From assembly GCF_026151335.1 (NCBI RefSeq), contig NZ_JAMQPP010000001.1: a stretch of DNA of 64,000 nt, one strand, 5' to 3'. This document shows, in pieces, positions 8,011 to 15,745 of this stretch (position 1 is the stretch's first letter; every line of letters begins with the position of its first letter). The notes beneath the pieces were generated by a model, which saw nothing but the letters and a program-made list of their open reading frames with translations, searched no databases and was not told the origin of the DNA. The stretch comes from Leptospira_A soteropolitanensis (GTDB lineage: Bacteria > Spirochaetota > Leptospiria > Leptospirales > Leptospiraceae). A program made the translations under genes and the position numbers.

Positions 8011-9720
8011 ATGTTTTCGTTTCGAAACATATTTGTTTGTATTCTAACGGCCTATCTCATCGGATTACCGGTGTTTGGGCAGAACCGCTATGCGTTGTTT
8101 ATTGGAACTAACTACAAAGGGAACAAAGCAAAAATCCCTGAGTTAAATCTTTGTGAAGCAGACGCAAATTTCTTAAAAGATAAAATCCAAAAGAAAGGGA
8201 ACTTCAAGGATATCAAAGTCCTGTTAGGTTCTATGGTCACTCGCGACAACGTAAAAAATGCGATTTCCCAATTGGGTAAAGTTGTTGGAAAAGAAGATTC
8301 TGTATTTTTATATTTTTCCGGCCACGGAATGTATATGAAAGATGCGAAAGCAAAGAATGGAATGCGTAACTACCTCATTTGTTATGATCGCCCACATATT
8401 TCCGATGAAGAACTAAATGAATTTTTAACAGATATAAAATCCCAAAAAACCGTCCTTGTGATGGACTGTTGTTATTCAGGTGGGATTGCTAAAAAAGGGA
8501 AAAATACCCGAGGTGCAGCAGAGATTCCAATTGCCCAAGGAAATGATGGGGTGGTGCGCCAAAATGCGGAAGATTATTTCTTCCAAGACAAAGCGGTCAT
8601 TTCTTCCTCCGACGATGACCAAACTTCCATTGAAGTAGGTGGGACCATCAACCACGGTATTTTTACTTATAACTTTGGAAATGCCTTAGAAAAAGCGGAT
8701 CTCAATAACGATAGTGTTGTGACGGCTCTCGAAGCCTTCTTTGTGGCAAAAGAAGAAACCGTTAAAATGGCACGTCAGTTCAACCATGAGCAGACTCCCC
8801 AAGTTTCCGGAAATGCGGCGGGGATCTTTTTGTCTGGTTCTCCAAAACCACAAAATCCTCCACCAAAACCACCGAATGTTGTGATTAATGTTCCGATCAC
8901 ACCTGTGGAAACAACAACACCGAATAATAACAATACAACTCCCCCACCTGTAGCTCCTGAGCCGGAACCCACTCCTGCCAACGATACTACTGTGGTCATT
9001 CCCCCCATCACAGAAGTGGAACCACCGGCACCTCCTTCTATCACAACAGGAAGTATCCTCATTCGTACTTCTATCATCAAAGACAAGTCGTATGGGGGAG
9101 CGGCCACCAAGTCGCCTTACGACCTTCTCAACAAACAGGGAAAACTTAAATCATCTCCAACAGAAGACAAAGTCAGATCGATCAAAGTCCTTGTGGATGA
9201 CCAGGAATATGTATCCCAAGTCACAACTGAGAAATCAAAAATTTGGGGATCCATTTCCAAAAACGGAACCTTAGTTCCGGGTGATATTTATAATGTGAAA
9301 ATCGATAACCTACCAGCCGGTGTTCACCAAATCGAGATTCGGGCAGATAAATATCCCATTTACAAAACAGCAGCGGCTGTGATTCCGAAACAAACAGTCA
9401 CAGTAGATGCAATCAATTCCATGGACGGATTTGGTGCCATTCGAGGACGAGTGTTTTACAAAACCTTAGACAACCCGATTGAAAAACACCCGATCTATAT
9501 GCCGACTGTGGTTTCCACAAACCAAATCTTCAAAGTCACTACAGACAAAGATGGATACTTTTGGTTCACCAACTTAAAACCAGGAAAATATGAAATCCGG
9601 GCTAGTTTCATGGAAGAAATGAAATTAGAAAATTCGGAAATCCATGTGAAACCGGGGGAAGTGACCAATGTGGACATCATCCTCAATAAAAAATTGAGTT
9701 ATACAAAGACCAAATACTAA
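8011..9720 (+). CDS. Exported caspase-like (peptidase C14) protein with C-terminal beta-sandwich region
   Basis: A signal peptide (residues 1-23, ending VFG) is followed by a caspase/metacaspase p20 fold at about 26-270. The catalytic histidine is H105 in YFSGHG and the cysteine is C154 in DCCYSGG, which matches the DSCHSG pattern. A proline- and threonine-rich linker spans about 275-345. The final part (about 350-569) holds a segment like a carboxypeptidase regulatory domain (GYFWFTNLKPGKYEIRA), probably for binding or anchoring. The predicted location is periplasmic or surface, unlike cytosolic suicide caspases. The ribosome binding site is AGAGGAAA. A strong terminator follows, so the gene ends its transcription unit. 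Substrate unknown. Confidence 0.88.
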   Translation: MFSFRNIFVCILTAYLIGLPVFGQNRYALFIGTNYKGNKAKIPELNLCEADANFLKDKIQKKGNFKDIKVLLGSMVTRDNVKNAISQLGKVVGKEDSVFLYFSGHGMYMKDAKAKNGMRNYLICYDRPHISDEELNEFLTDIKSQKTVLVMDCCYSGGIAKKGKNTRGAAEIPIAQGNDGVVRQNAEDYFFQDKAVISSSDDDQTSIEVGGTINHGIFTYNFGNALEKADLNNDSVVTALEAFFVAKEETVKMARQFNHEQTPQVSGNAAGIFLSGSPKPQNPPPKPPNVVINVPITPVETTTPNNNNTTPPPVAPEPEPTPANDTTVVIPPITEVEPPAPPSITTGSILIRTSIIKDKSYGGAATKSPYDLLNKQGKLKSSPTEDKVRSIKVLVDDQEYVSQVTTEKSKIWGSISKNGTLVPGDIYNVKIDNLPAGVHQIEIRADKYPIYKTAAAVIPKQTVTVDAINSMDGFGAIRGRVFYKTLDNPIEKHPIYMPTVVSTNQIFKVTTDKDGYFWFTNLKPGKYEIRASFMEEMKLENSEIHVKPGEVTNVDIILNKKLSYTKTKY

Positions 9721-9753
9721 CCAAAAACCTTTCTTCTCCTCTGGGAAAGGTGG

Positions 9754-9779
9754 AAAAACCCTCTACGGAGGGTTTTTTT
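9754..9779 (+). terminator. Rho-independent terminator after the caspase-like gene
   Basis: A CCCTC/GAGGG stem, extended by flanking A-T pairs, encloses a TACG tetraloop and runs into seven T residues. It lies 34 bases after the stop codon. Confidence 0.9.
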
Positions 9780-9832
9780 ATTTTGGGAGAACCGTCTGAA
9801 TTCCTGTTTAGAACCTGATTATGGACCCAAAA

Positions 9833-9867
9833 GATTAAATTTAATCCGGTTTTGATTAATATTAATC
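9833..9867. promoter_or_regulatory. Tandem perfect palindromes two helical turns apart
   Basis: GATTAAATTTAATC (9833-9846) and GATTAATATTAATC (9854-9867) are both perfect 14-bp palindromes of the form GATTAA-N2-TTAATC. Their centres are exactly 21 bp apart, about two turns of B-DNA, as expected for two regulator dimers binding the same face. They lie about 150 bp upstream of the small exported protein gene at 10017 and after the caspase terminator, so the downstream gene is the likely target. The regulator is unknown. Confidence 0.55.
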
Positions 9868-9905
9868 CAAATTTCTCTTTTTTTCCTTTTTTAAGACCTG
9901 ATTGG

Positions 9906-9925
9906 GGAAATTCTTGGTAATTTCC
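9906..9925. promoter_or_regulatory. Inverted repeat upstream of the small exported protein
   Basis: GGAAATT and AATTTCC flank a six-base spacer as a perfect 7-bp inverted repeat. It directly abuts the third GATT-type palindrome. Possible operator or hairpin, with no known match. Confidence 0.35.
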
Positions 9926-9939
9926 GATTGAATTTAATC
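9926..9939. promoter_or_regulatory. Third GATTAA-N2-TTAATC-type site (one mismatch)
   Basis: GATTGAATTTAATC matches the two upstream palindromes except for one non-complementary pair. It lies 72 bp from the second site, near seven helical turns, and just before a possible -10 box TAGAAT at 9963-9968. A third operator near the promoter is plausible. The gene's ribosome binding site is AGAGGA, five bases before the ATG at 10017. Confidence 0.45.
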
Positions 9940-10016
9940 CCATTCAGAAGATTTTTAGAGTCATAGAATACAAATAGGGAATCGGAAAAAGAGGTTCCCA
10001 CTCTAGAGAGGATCAC

Positions 10017-10382
10017 ATGAAAACAACAAAGATAATCGCAACAGGGATCTTGGCAATGGGACTTGCAACAGCAAACCTACACGCTTTGGATACAAGCGAA
10101 AGATTGGAGCTTTTGGAGTCTGCTATGATTGAACAAGCAACCACTCCTGCGCAAAAATCTGCCGTTTCGGAATACCTTGCGAACATCGCAAAAGAAAAAG
10201 TAGAGATGGCTCAGGCACTTCGTGACAGAGCAGGATCTACTAGAGGTGGTAAGGCTCTTAGCCAAATGAACGAGAAGAAAGAACTTCTTCGCCGTGCAGA
10301 AGCTCTTGAAAAAGACGCCAAAAAATACCAAACTATCTCTATGGATCTCCACGCAGCATCCATGCAGGTAGCACAAAACTAA
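10017..10382 (+). CDS. Small exported helical protein of unknown function
   Basis: A 121-residue protein with a clear Sec signal peptide (1-23, cleavage after LHA) and no lipobox cysteine, so it is probably soluble in the periplasm or released. The mature part is rich in Ala, Glu, Lys and Gln and should be mostly alpha-helical, possibly a short coiled coil (about 55-110). I do not recognise the family. The start is well supported by AGAGGATCAC ahead of the ATG. The gene stands alone between two strong terminators and has an elaborate palindrome-rich upstream region of about 240 bases, which suggests tightly controlled and perhaps strong expression. Confidence 0.8.
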   Translation: MKTTKIIATGILAMGLATANLHALDTSERLELLESAMIEQATTPAQKSAVSEYLANIAKEKVEMAQALRDRAGSTRGGKALSQMNEKKELLRRAEALEKDAKKYQTISMDLHAASMQVAQN

Positions 10383-10413
10383 GCAGCTCAAACTAAGGTT
10401 TGAGATTCGCGAG

Positions 10414-10440
10414 AAAGGTCAGGTTCGCCTGGCCTTTTTT
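10414..10440 (+). terminator. Rho-independent terminator after the small exported protein
   Basis: AAGGTCAGG pairs with CCTGGCCTT (one G-T wobble) around a TTCG tetraloop and is followed by a T run. It separates the gene at 10017 from ftsQ. Confidence 0.9.
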
Positions 10441-10496
10441 TGTGCCTTCCTGATAAATGCTTTCCAAACAACCTAACTATGTGACATAATCAATAT

Positions 10497-11228
10497 ATGG
10501 TTGACACCCCCCAAGAAATCAAAGAAAAACGATTTGGGCCTGTGGTTCCGATTCTTTTAGTCTTTGTGGGCCTTTTGGCTTTGGGACTAATCTATCGTTG
10601 GGCAAGACCAGTGAAACCTGTGGAGCGTGTGGAATGGCAAGGTCTTGTGGCTCTGTCTCCTCCTCTGGTCTTTCAGTTTTTAGGAGTGGATCCAAAAGCC
10701 CCAAACATTGGGAATTGGAAGGATTGGGAGAAACAACTTTCGAATCATCCGAGGATTCGTAAGGTAAGAATCACCCGTGATCCCGACGGATTTTTGATGA
10801 TCAACATACAGGAGAAAGTCGCCGAATTTGTCATACATGTAGGAAGTTCTCTGTATGAAGTGGATGAAAATCTGGAAATACTTTCCAGAGACCGAGTATT
10901 AGCCGATCATTTAATTGTGATTAGTGGACAGTTCACTGTTGGGGAAAACAAACTAGAAGGCAGACAGATTTTTGATATCACCAAAGAAATGCGACAGGCT
11001 CTTTCCTTATACCCAACACTCAAATCAAGAATTTCAGAACTTGTCTCTGAAAGTGATGGAAATTATACCTTGTATTTAAAATCACCTAACTCCATAAAAG
11101 TATACTTAGGTGATAAGTTAGAATTAAATATATTTCGTAAATTATATGCGTCCCTCGCATATATGGAATCGGAAGCTGTCAAAGCTGTTTCTATAGATTT
11201 ACGAGGTGAGGACGCCGTTTACCATTAA
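10497..11228 (+). CDS. ftsQ: Cell-division protein FtsQ/DivIB-like
   Basis: A 243-residue protein of bitopic layout: a short cytosolic tail, one membrane segment (about 17-36) and a periplasmic part. A POTRA-like segment (about 42-112) contains the typical HPRIRKVRITRDPDGFLMI pattern and is followed by a beta domain. FtsQ bridges early and late divisome proteins. Sequence identity to FtsQ is low, as usual, but the order ftsQ-ftsA-ftsZ makes the call firm. No clear ribosome binding site precedes the ATG at 10497. FtsA follows one base after the stop. No mur or ftsW gene lies directly upstream. Confidence 0.85.
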   Translation: MVDTPQEIKEKRFGPVVPILLVFVGLLALGLIYRWARPVKPVERVEWQGLVALSPPLVFQFLGVDPKAPNIGNWKDWEKQLSNHPRIRKVRITRDPDGFLMINIQEKVAEFVIHVGSSLYEVDENLEILSRDRVLADHLIVISGQFTVGENKLEGRQIFDITKEMRQALSLYPTLKSRISELVSESDGNYTLYLKSPNSIKVYLGDKLELNIFRKLYASLAYMESEAVKAVSIDLRGEDAVYH

Positions 11229-11229
11229 T

Positions 11230-12468
11230 ATGAGTTATGATGACGCACCAATTATAACAGCTTTGGATTTAGGATCCTCACTTGTAAAAGTTGTCATTGG
11301 GCGGCTTCTCGGGGAACATGAAATCGAAATTATTGGTACCGGAGTGTATCCATCTGCTGGTATCAAAAATGGTTCTATCGTCAATATAGAAACTACCACA
11401 AAGTCCATCATAGAAGCGTTTGGTGATGCCGAACTTATGGCCGGCCAAGAAGTAAATACGGTTGTAGTGAATGTTTCCGGAAAATCCGTACATGGATTTA
11501 ATGAAAAAGGAATTATTGCTGTGACTAACCGTGAACGGATTGTATCGGAAACAGATATTATGCGAGTCGTGGAAGCAGCACAAGCAGTTCATGTACCAAA
11601 CGACCAACAAGTTATCCATGTCTTAACAAAAGAATTCAAAGTAGATGACCAAGTAAACATCAAAGATCCTATTGGGATGACGGGAGTTCGTTTAGAAGCA
11701 GAAGTACATATTGTATCTTGCGGAAACACTGCACTCAATAATATTGATCGTTGTGTAGAACAGGCAGGCCTTTTGCAAATGGACCGCGTTTTATCTAGCC
11801 TTGCTTCATCAGAAGCCATACTCACATCAGGTGAAAAAGATTTAGGAACCGCTGTCGTTGATATTGGGGCCGGAATTTGCGACATCATCATTTATGTAGA
11901 TGGAGGAATCGCTTTTTCTTCCGTAGTTCCTTTTGGTGGGTTCCATATCACAAGTGATATTTCTATTGGTTTAAAAACCACGGTGGAAACGGCCGAAGTC
12001 ATCAAAAAACGTTATGGCCACACAAGAATTGATATGGTAGATCCTACCGAAAAATTCGAAATTCCTTCCATTTCAGGAAGACCATCCCGTTCTGTTTTCC
12101 GTCAGGAACTCGTAGAAATTTTAGAACCTAGGGTTCGTGAAATTTTAGAAATGATTGATCATGAACTGGTGCGATCAGGATTTAAGTCTAGTTTGGCGGG
12201 AGGGGTCATCCTTACCGGTGGAACCTCTCTATTGCAAGGTATTGAAGCTACTGCTGAGGAAGTATTACGCCTGTCAGTGGGTCGTGCTAAACCTGCAGGG
12301 CTCAGTGGACTAGTCGATAAAATCTCATCCCCTGAATATGCAACCGCTGTTGGTCTTATAAAATATAGTTCAAAAATACAAAACTTAGAACAAAGAAACA
12401 TGCACTCCGGATCTGATTCAGACGGTTGGATGAAGAAGGTTCGTCGTTGGATGGAGAATAATCTCTGA
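11230..12468 (+). CDS. ftsA: Cell-division protein FtsA
   Basis: An actin-like ATPase that tethers FtsZ to the membrane. ITALDLGSSLVKVVIG is the phosphate-1 motif, VVDIGAGICDIIIY is phosphate-2, and GVILTGGTSLLQGI is the adenosine motif. The C-terminus (DGWMKKVRRWMENNL) is the amphipathic membrane-targeting helix typical of FtsA. I chose the ATG at 11230, directly after the ftsQ stop. An in-frame GTG at 11206 would add eight residues and overlap ftsQ; neither has an ideally spaced ribosome binding site. Four bases separate the gene from ftsZ, so an ftsQAZ operon is likely. Confidence 0.96.
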   Translation: MSYDDAPIITALDLGSSLVKVVIGRLLGEHEIEIIGTGVYPSAGIKNGSIVNIETTTKSIIEAFGDAELMAGQEVNTVVVNVSGKSVHGFNEKGIIAVTNRERIVSETDIMRVVEAAQAVHVPNDQQVIHVLTKEFKVDDQVNIKDPIGMTGVRLEAEVHIVSCGNTALNNIDRCVEQAGLLQMDRVLSSLASSEAILTSGEKDLGTAVVDIGAGICDIIIYVDGGIAFSSVVPFGGFHITSDISIGLKTTVETAEVIKKRYGHTRIDMVDPTEKFEIPSISGRPSRSVFRQELVEILEPRVREILEMIDHELVRSGFKSSLAGGVILTGGTSLLQGIEATAEEVLRLSVGRAKPAGLSGLVDKISSPEYATAVGLIKYSSKIQNLEQRNMHSGSDSDGWMKKVRRWMENNL

Positions 12469-12472
12469 GGAT

Positions 12473-13669
12473 ATGTCCATGTTATACCTAGAAGAAGAAA
12501 AAACAAGCCCCGCCATTATCAAAGTTGTAGGTGTAGGTGGAGGCGGAATGAATGCCGTCACCCGTATGGTTCATTCCAAAATGACAGGTGTTGACTTTAT
12601 AGTCATGAACACCGACGAACAAGTATTATTAAAATCACCTGTAGATGTAAAAATCCAATTAGGTAACAAAGTCACTCGTGGGATGGGTGCTGGTGGAGAT
12701 CCAGAACTAGGAGAAAAGGCCGCTTTAGAAGACAAAGATCGGATTGTCTCTGCACTCAAAGGGGCAGATATGGTTTTTGTTACGGCTGGAATGGGTGGGG
12801 GAACTGGAACAGGTGCTGCTCCCATTATTGCAGCCATTGCCAAAGAAATGAAATGTTTGGTAGTGGGTGTGGTTACTGTACCTTTTTCCTTTGAAGGGAA
12901 ACGTAGAGCAGAACTTGCAAAACAAGGAATTGACCAACTCCGTGCCAATGTAGACACACTCATCACCATTCGTAACGATTCTATCTTTCAAGTTGTGGAT
13001 AAAAATACTCCTGTGGATATGGCGTTTCGAGTGATCGACGATATTCTGTTAAACGGTGTTCGTGGAATAAGTGATATCATCAACCATCCTGGAATCATCA
13101 ATGTTGATTTTGCTGATGTAAAAACCATTATGAAAGACACTGGGGATGCGATTTTGGGAGTAGGGGAAGGTCGCGGAGAAACTCGGGTGAGTGAAGCTGT
13201 GGAACAAGCTATCAACAATACCTTGTTAGAAGATTCCAGCATCCAAGGGGCAAAATCTCTTCTGATCAACGTCACTGGTGGAAATGATCTTACCATTCAT
13301 GAATGGAATGAAGTTTCGCAAATCATTACGGCCCAAGCAGATCCTGATGCGAATATCATCATTGGACTGAACGAAGACCAGTCTCTATCTGACCAAATCC
13401 GGGTCACTGTGATTGCGACTGGATTTAATAAAAAAGGAAAACAATACCAAAGAGAACAAAAGGTAGTAGGTTCAGAAGAATCTGTTTCTCCTATGGTATA
13501 CATCCGAAAGTCGGAAGAAAAAGATTCTGGATTTGGAAAAGAACAAGATTCGGTTCGCAGCATTCGCCAATCTAATCGTGGATTTTCATCTCAGAAACAA
13601 TCTTCCCCGTTTCAAAACTACGGAGAAGACTACGACATCCCTGCTTTTTTAAGAAGAAAGAACGACTAA
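12473..13669 (+). CDS. ftsZ: Cell-division GTPase FtsZ
   Basis: The tubulin-like GTPase that forms the division ring. The N-terminal VVGVGGGGMNAV loop and the tubulin signature GGGTGTG (108-114) are intact, and the T7 loop NVDFADVKTIM is present. After a variable linker the C-terminal peptide DYDIPAFLRRK is conserved and would bind FtsA. The length of 398 residues is normal. The gene starts with ATG after TGAGGAT. It ends at a hairpin shared with the convergent lipoprotein gene. Confidence 0.98.
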   Translation: MSMLYLEEEKTSPAIIKVVGVGGGGMNAVTRMVHSKMTGVDFIVMNTDEQVLLKSPVDVKIQLGNKVTRGMGAGGDPELGEKAALEDKDRIVSALKGADMVFVTAGMGGGTGTGAAPIIAAIAKEMKCLVVGVVTVPFSFEGKRRAELAKQGIDQLRANVDTLITIRNDSIFQVVDKNTPVDMAFRVIDDILLNGVRGISDIINHPGIINVDFADVKTIMKDTGDAILGVGEGRGETRVSEAVEQAINNTLLEDSSIQGAKSLLINVTGGNDLTIHEWNEVSQIITAQADPDANIIIGLNEDQSLSDQIRVTVIATGFNKKGKQYQREQKVVGSEESVSPMVYIRKSEEKDSGFGKEQDSVRSIRQSNRGFSSQKQSSPFQNYGEDYDIPAFLRRKND

Positions 13670-13700
13670 ACCAAGTTTTTTAAATTTCTAAACTTGGTTT
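13668..13700. terminator. Bidirectional terminator between ftsZ and the COG3014 lipoprotein
   Basis: AAACCAAGTTT (13668-13678) and AAACTTGGTTT (13690-13700) form a perfect 11-bp inverted repeat with an AT-rich loop. A and T runs at the ends suit both directions. It lies between convergent genes 37 bases apart. Confidence 0.8.
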
Positions 13701-13706
13701 TGTTAG

Positions 13707-15113
13707 TTAGTTCGTGTAGGAGCGCACGGAAACAAACAATGGTTTGTCGGCTTCGACAAGTAGTTTTTTAGGTGCGGCAGTGACCACAGAACCAGGAGAT
13801 TCGACTTTAAAGTCATATTCTCCCGGTGCCAAAAGGATTCTTTTGATTTGGAAGTTTGCGGGGATGGTTCTCCAACAACGTAGGTCCGGAGCAATGGTTT
13901 GTGAAACTGCAAGGCCTGCAGCGGCACCCGCAGCCACTCGAATGAGTCCTGAAACTAAATCGTTATTTTTGTTTTTCCCACCAGATTCAATGGCTCTTGC
14001 CATCGCTTCCGAGGCAATCACTGCTGCCACAACTTTTAAAGCCAAAGAGGATAAGTTCTTGGTAATAAGAGTTTTATAACTTTCATTAAAGTTATTCATG
14101 GCTGTTTCAGAATAGTTATTCATGATATCCGAATAACCAACATCTACACCATTGATATAATATTTTTTAGGAAGAGAACCATTCGGATCTCTTTCTTTGT
14201 AAATAGGAATAGGATTTTCTGCAATGGAAAGTGCAGCAATAGCTCCCGCGAGAGAAGCACCTGCACCTTTTGCAGTTAAACCTATTTCAACGGCACCTCG
14301 TAAAGCAACAGCAAAGTATTCATCTTCCATGAGTTTTCCTCTGGACATTTTGATTGCTGACTTACCTGCTTCGTGGATGATGATTACCTCAGAGAGTTTT
14401 TCATTCTCTGGAGATGTTTTTTGCATAGAACGATTGTATGCTTGTAAACTAGCTCTACCTGCTGCATACCTTGATTGATCACCTGAATCTCCTTCTCTAA
14501 CAGCTAACAAATATCTGTCGGCAATTAGGTTTTGGCTTTTCCCGATGATTTGTTCCATATTCTTATACTGAACTCTTGCGTCATTGTAACGGCCCAATTT
14601 TTCCGAAACATAGGCATCAATTAGGCGAGCAGCATTGTTTTGTCGATATTCTGGTGCTAAAAAACGCATTTCTTTTAATTCAAAGTCTAATCTTCGAAAA
14701 TAAATTTTAGCGTTATTCATGTCACCTTGGAGAAGGTAATTGTTAGCAATATAGAACTTAATCATTACCCTTTCAAAGTCTTCTCCGGTATAATTAGATT
14801 CGTTATCAGACAAAATAAACGAAAGTCCAGACCGAGTCATACTGACTTTAATGTTGTCTGCAATGTCTTCTGCTTCTTTGAAAACTTTATTGGAAGTTAC
14901 GTAATCCCCTTTGGTATGAAAAATCATACCGGCTTCCATTAAAAAAAGTAATTTATCTTTATTGGAAGAACCTTCATAAAGTTCTCTAATTTTGGGAATG
15001 GCAGAGTCATAATCTTGTCCATAATACGCGGACTCGGTTGCTTTGATGATTTTGTTATAATCACTGGCACAACCGAGAATGAAAAGAGAAAGAAAGAGAA
15101 ATGTTTTTTTCAT
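13707..15113 (-). CDS. TPR-containing lipoprotein, COG3014-like
   Basis: A 468-residue lipoprotein with signal peptide and lipobox LFILGC (C15). The N-terminal half (about 20-215) is made of TPR-like helical repeats. The second half contains glycine- and alanine-rich stretches (about 275-300 and 350-405) that could pack against a membrane, and ends in a beta-rich segment. The pattern resembles COG3014, an uncharacterised lipoprotein often found beside lpoB-type genes, and here it does follow an LpoB-like gene by 18 bases. A role in envelope or peptidoglycan assembly is inferred from this pairing. Confidence 0.75.
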   Translation of the reverse strand: MKKTFLFLSLFILGCASDYNKIIKATESAYYGQDYDSAIPKIRELYEGSSNKDKLLFLMEAGMIFHTKGDYVTSNKVFKEAEDIADNIKVSMTRSGLSFILSDNESNYTGEDFERVMIKFYIANNYLLQGDMNNAKIYFRRLDFELKEMRFLAPEYRQNNAARLIDAYVSEKLGRYNDARVQYKNMEQIIGKSQNLIADRYLLAVREGDSGDQSRYAAGRASLQAYNRSMQKTSPENEKLSEVIIIHEAGKSAIKMSRGKLMEDEYFAVALRGAVEIGLTAKGAGASLAGAIAALSIAENPIPIYKERDPNGSLPKKYYINGVDVGYSDIMNNYSETAMNNFNESYKTLITKNLSSLALKVVAAVIASEAMARAIESGGKNKNNDLVSGLIRVAAGAAAGLAVSQTIAPDLRCWRTIPANFQIKRILLAPGEYDFKVESPGSVVTAAPKKLLVEADKPLFVSVRSYTN

Positions 15114-15131
15114 GAAATGACGGTTAGGGGG

Positions 15132-15710
15132 TTACCAACTAACCCCTTTATTTCCTCGAACAGCTAATTTACGATAGGATACTTTTTCAGACCAAACTGC
15201 GATTGTAGTTTCTACTTCTACAAGTTCGATGTTGATGGACTGCTCTACAATTTTTTCCCCGTTGGAAGTAAACATGTTTTCATTAATGTCACAACGAACA
15301 AAGAAGTTGGGAGACTTAAGTTTTCCAATGGAAAGTCTGTTGGAAGTGAGTCCGGACAAACTGAACTGAATCTCGTTGAGGGATTGTTCTCTTGTTTTGG
15401 TTCGAACTGTATAAATTTTACTTTTGATGAGTTTGGAAACAAAGGCATTGTCAAAAAGTTCTGTTTGGATTTGTTCCGAAGTATCGTTACGGGTAGGGAA
15501 GTGAGCAACAAAGACACCTTCTTCGTGTGGGTTCTCTTTGAAGTATTCCCCAATTTGACCTGCAAGTTTGTCTGCAGCTTTTACTAATTCCTGGCTAGTT
15601 AGCCCACCTGAGTCGGAAATATAATCATCAGCATTGTCGAGTCGTTTGGGACTGCTACTGCATTGGAATAAGAATCCTACTAAGAGAAAGGAGAAAAGAA
15701 TTTGTTTCAT
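15132..15710 (-). CDS. LpoB-like penicillin-binding-protein activator lipoprotein
   Basis: The 192-residue protein starts at the ATG complement 15708-15710, giving a signal peptide and lipobox LVGFLFQC (C17). The frame extends further upstream, but only this start yields a signal peptide. The pattern of the mature part (GVFVAHFPTRNDTSEQIQ near the start, VETTIAVWSEKVSYRK near the end) matches the LpoB fold that activates class A penicillin-binding proteins from the outer membrane. The COG3014-type gene follows, and both converge on ftsQAZ. Function in spirochaetes is inferred from the family. Confidence 0.7.
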   Translation of the reverse strand: MKQILFSFLLVGFLFQCSSSPKRLDNADDYISDSGGLTSQELVKAADKLAGQIGEYFKENPHEEGVFVAHFPTRNDTSEQIQTELFDNAFVSKLIKSKIYTVRTKTREQSLNEIQFSLSGLTSNRLSIGKLKSPNFFVRCDINENMFTSNGEKIVEQSINIELVEVETTIAVWSEKVSYRKLAVRGNKGVSW

Positions 15711-15712
15711 AA

Positions 15713-15728
15713 CCCCACTTATATGGGG
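15713..15728 (-). promoter_or_regulatory. Hairpin immediately before the LpoB-like start codon
   Basis: CCCCA and TGGGG flank a six-base loop, ending two bases from the start codon on the minus strand. In mRNA it would occupy the usual ribosome binding position, so it could limit translation. A TTGACA element lies further upstream (about 15733-15738). The stem is only five pairs, and a role is unproven. Confidence 0.3.
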
Positions 15729-15745
15729 GATACAATTAGGTCTTG

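Noticed and set aside
8775..9110. 111-codon open frame antisense to the caspase-like gene
   Set aside because: Its Gly/Val-rich composition is simply the complement of the proline/threonine-rich linker.
12571..12969. 132-codon open frame antisense to ftsZ
   Set aside because: It lies wholly inside an unmistakable ftsZ and shows no domain, signal or ribosome binding site; it is a reading-frame shadow.
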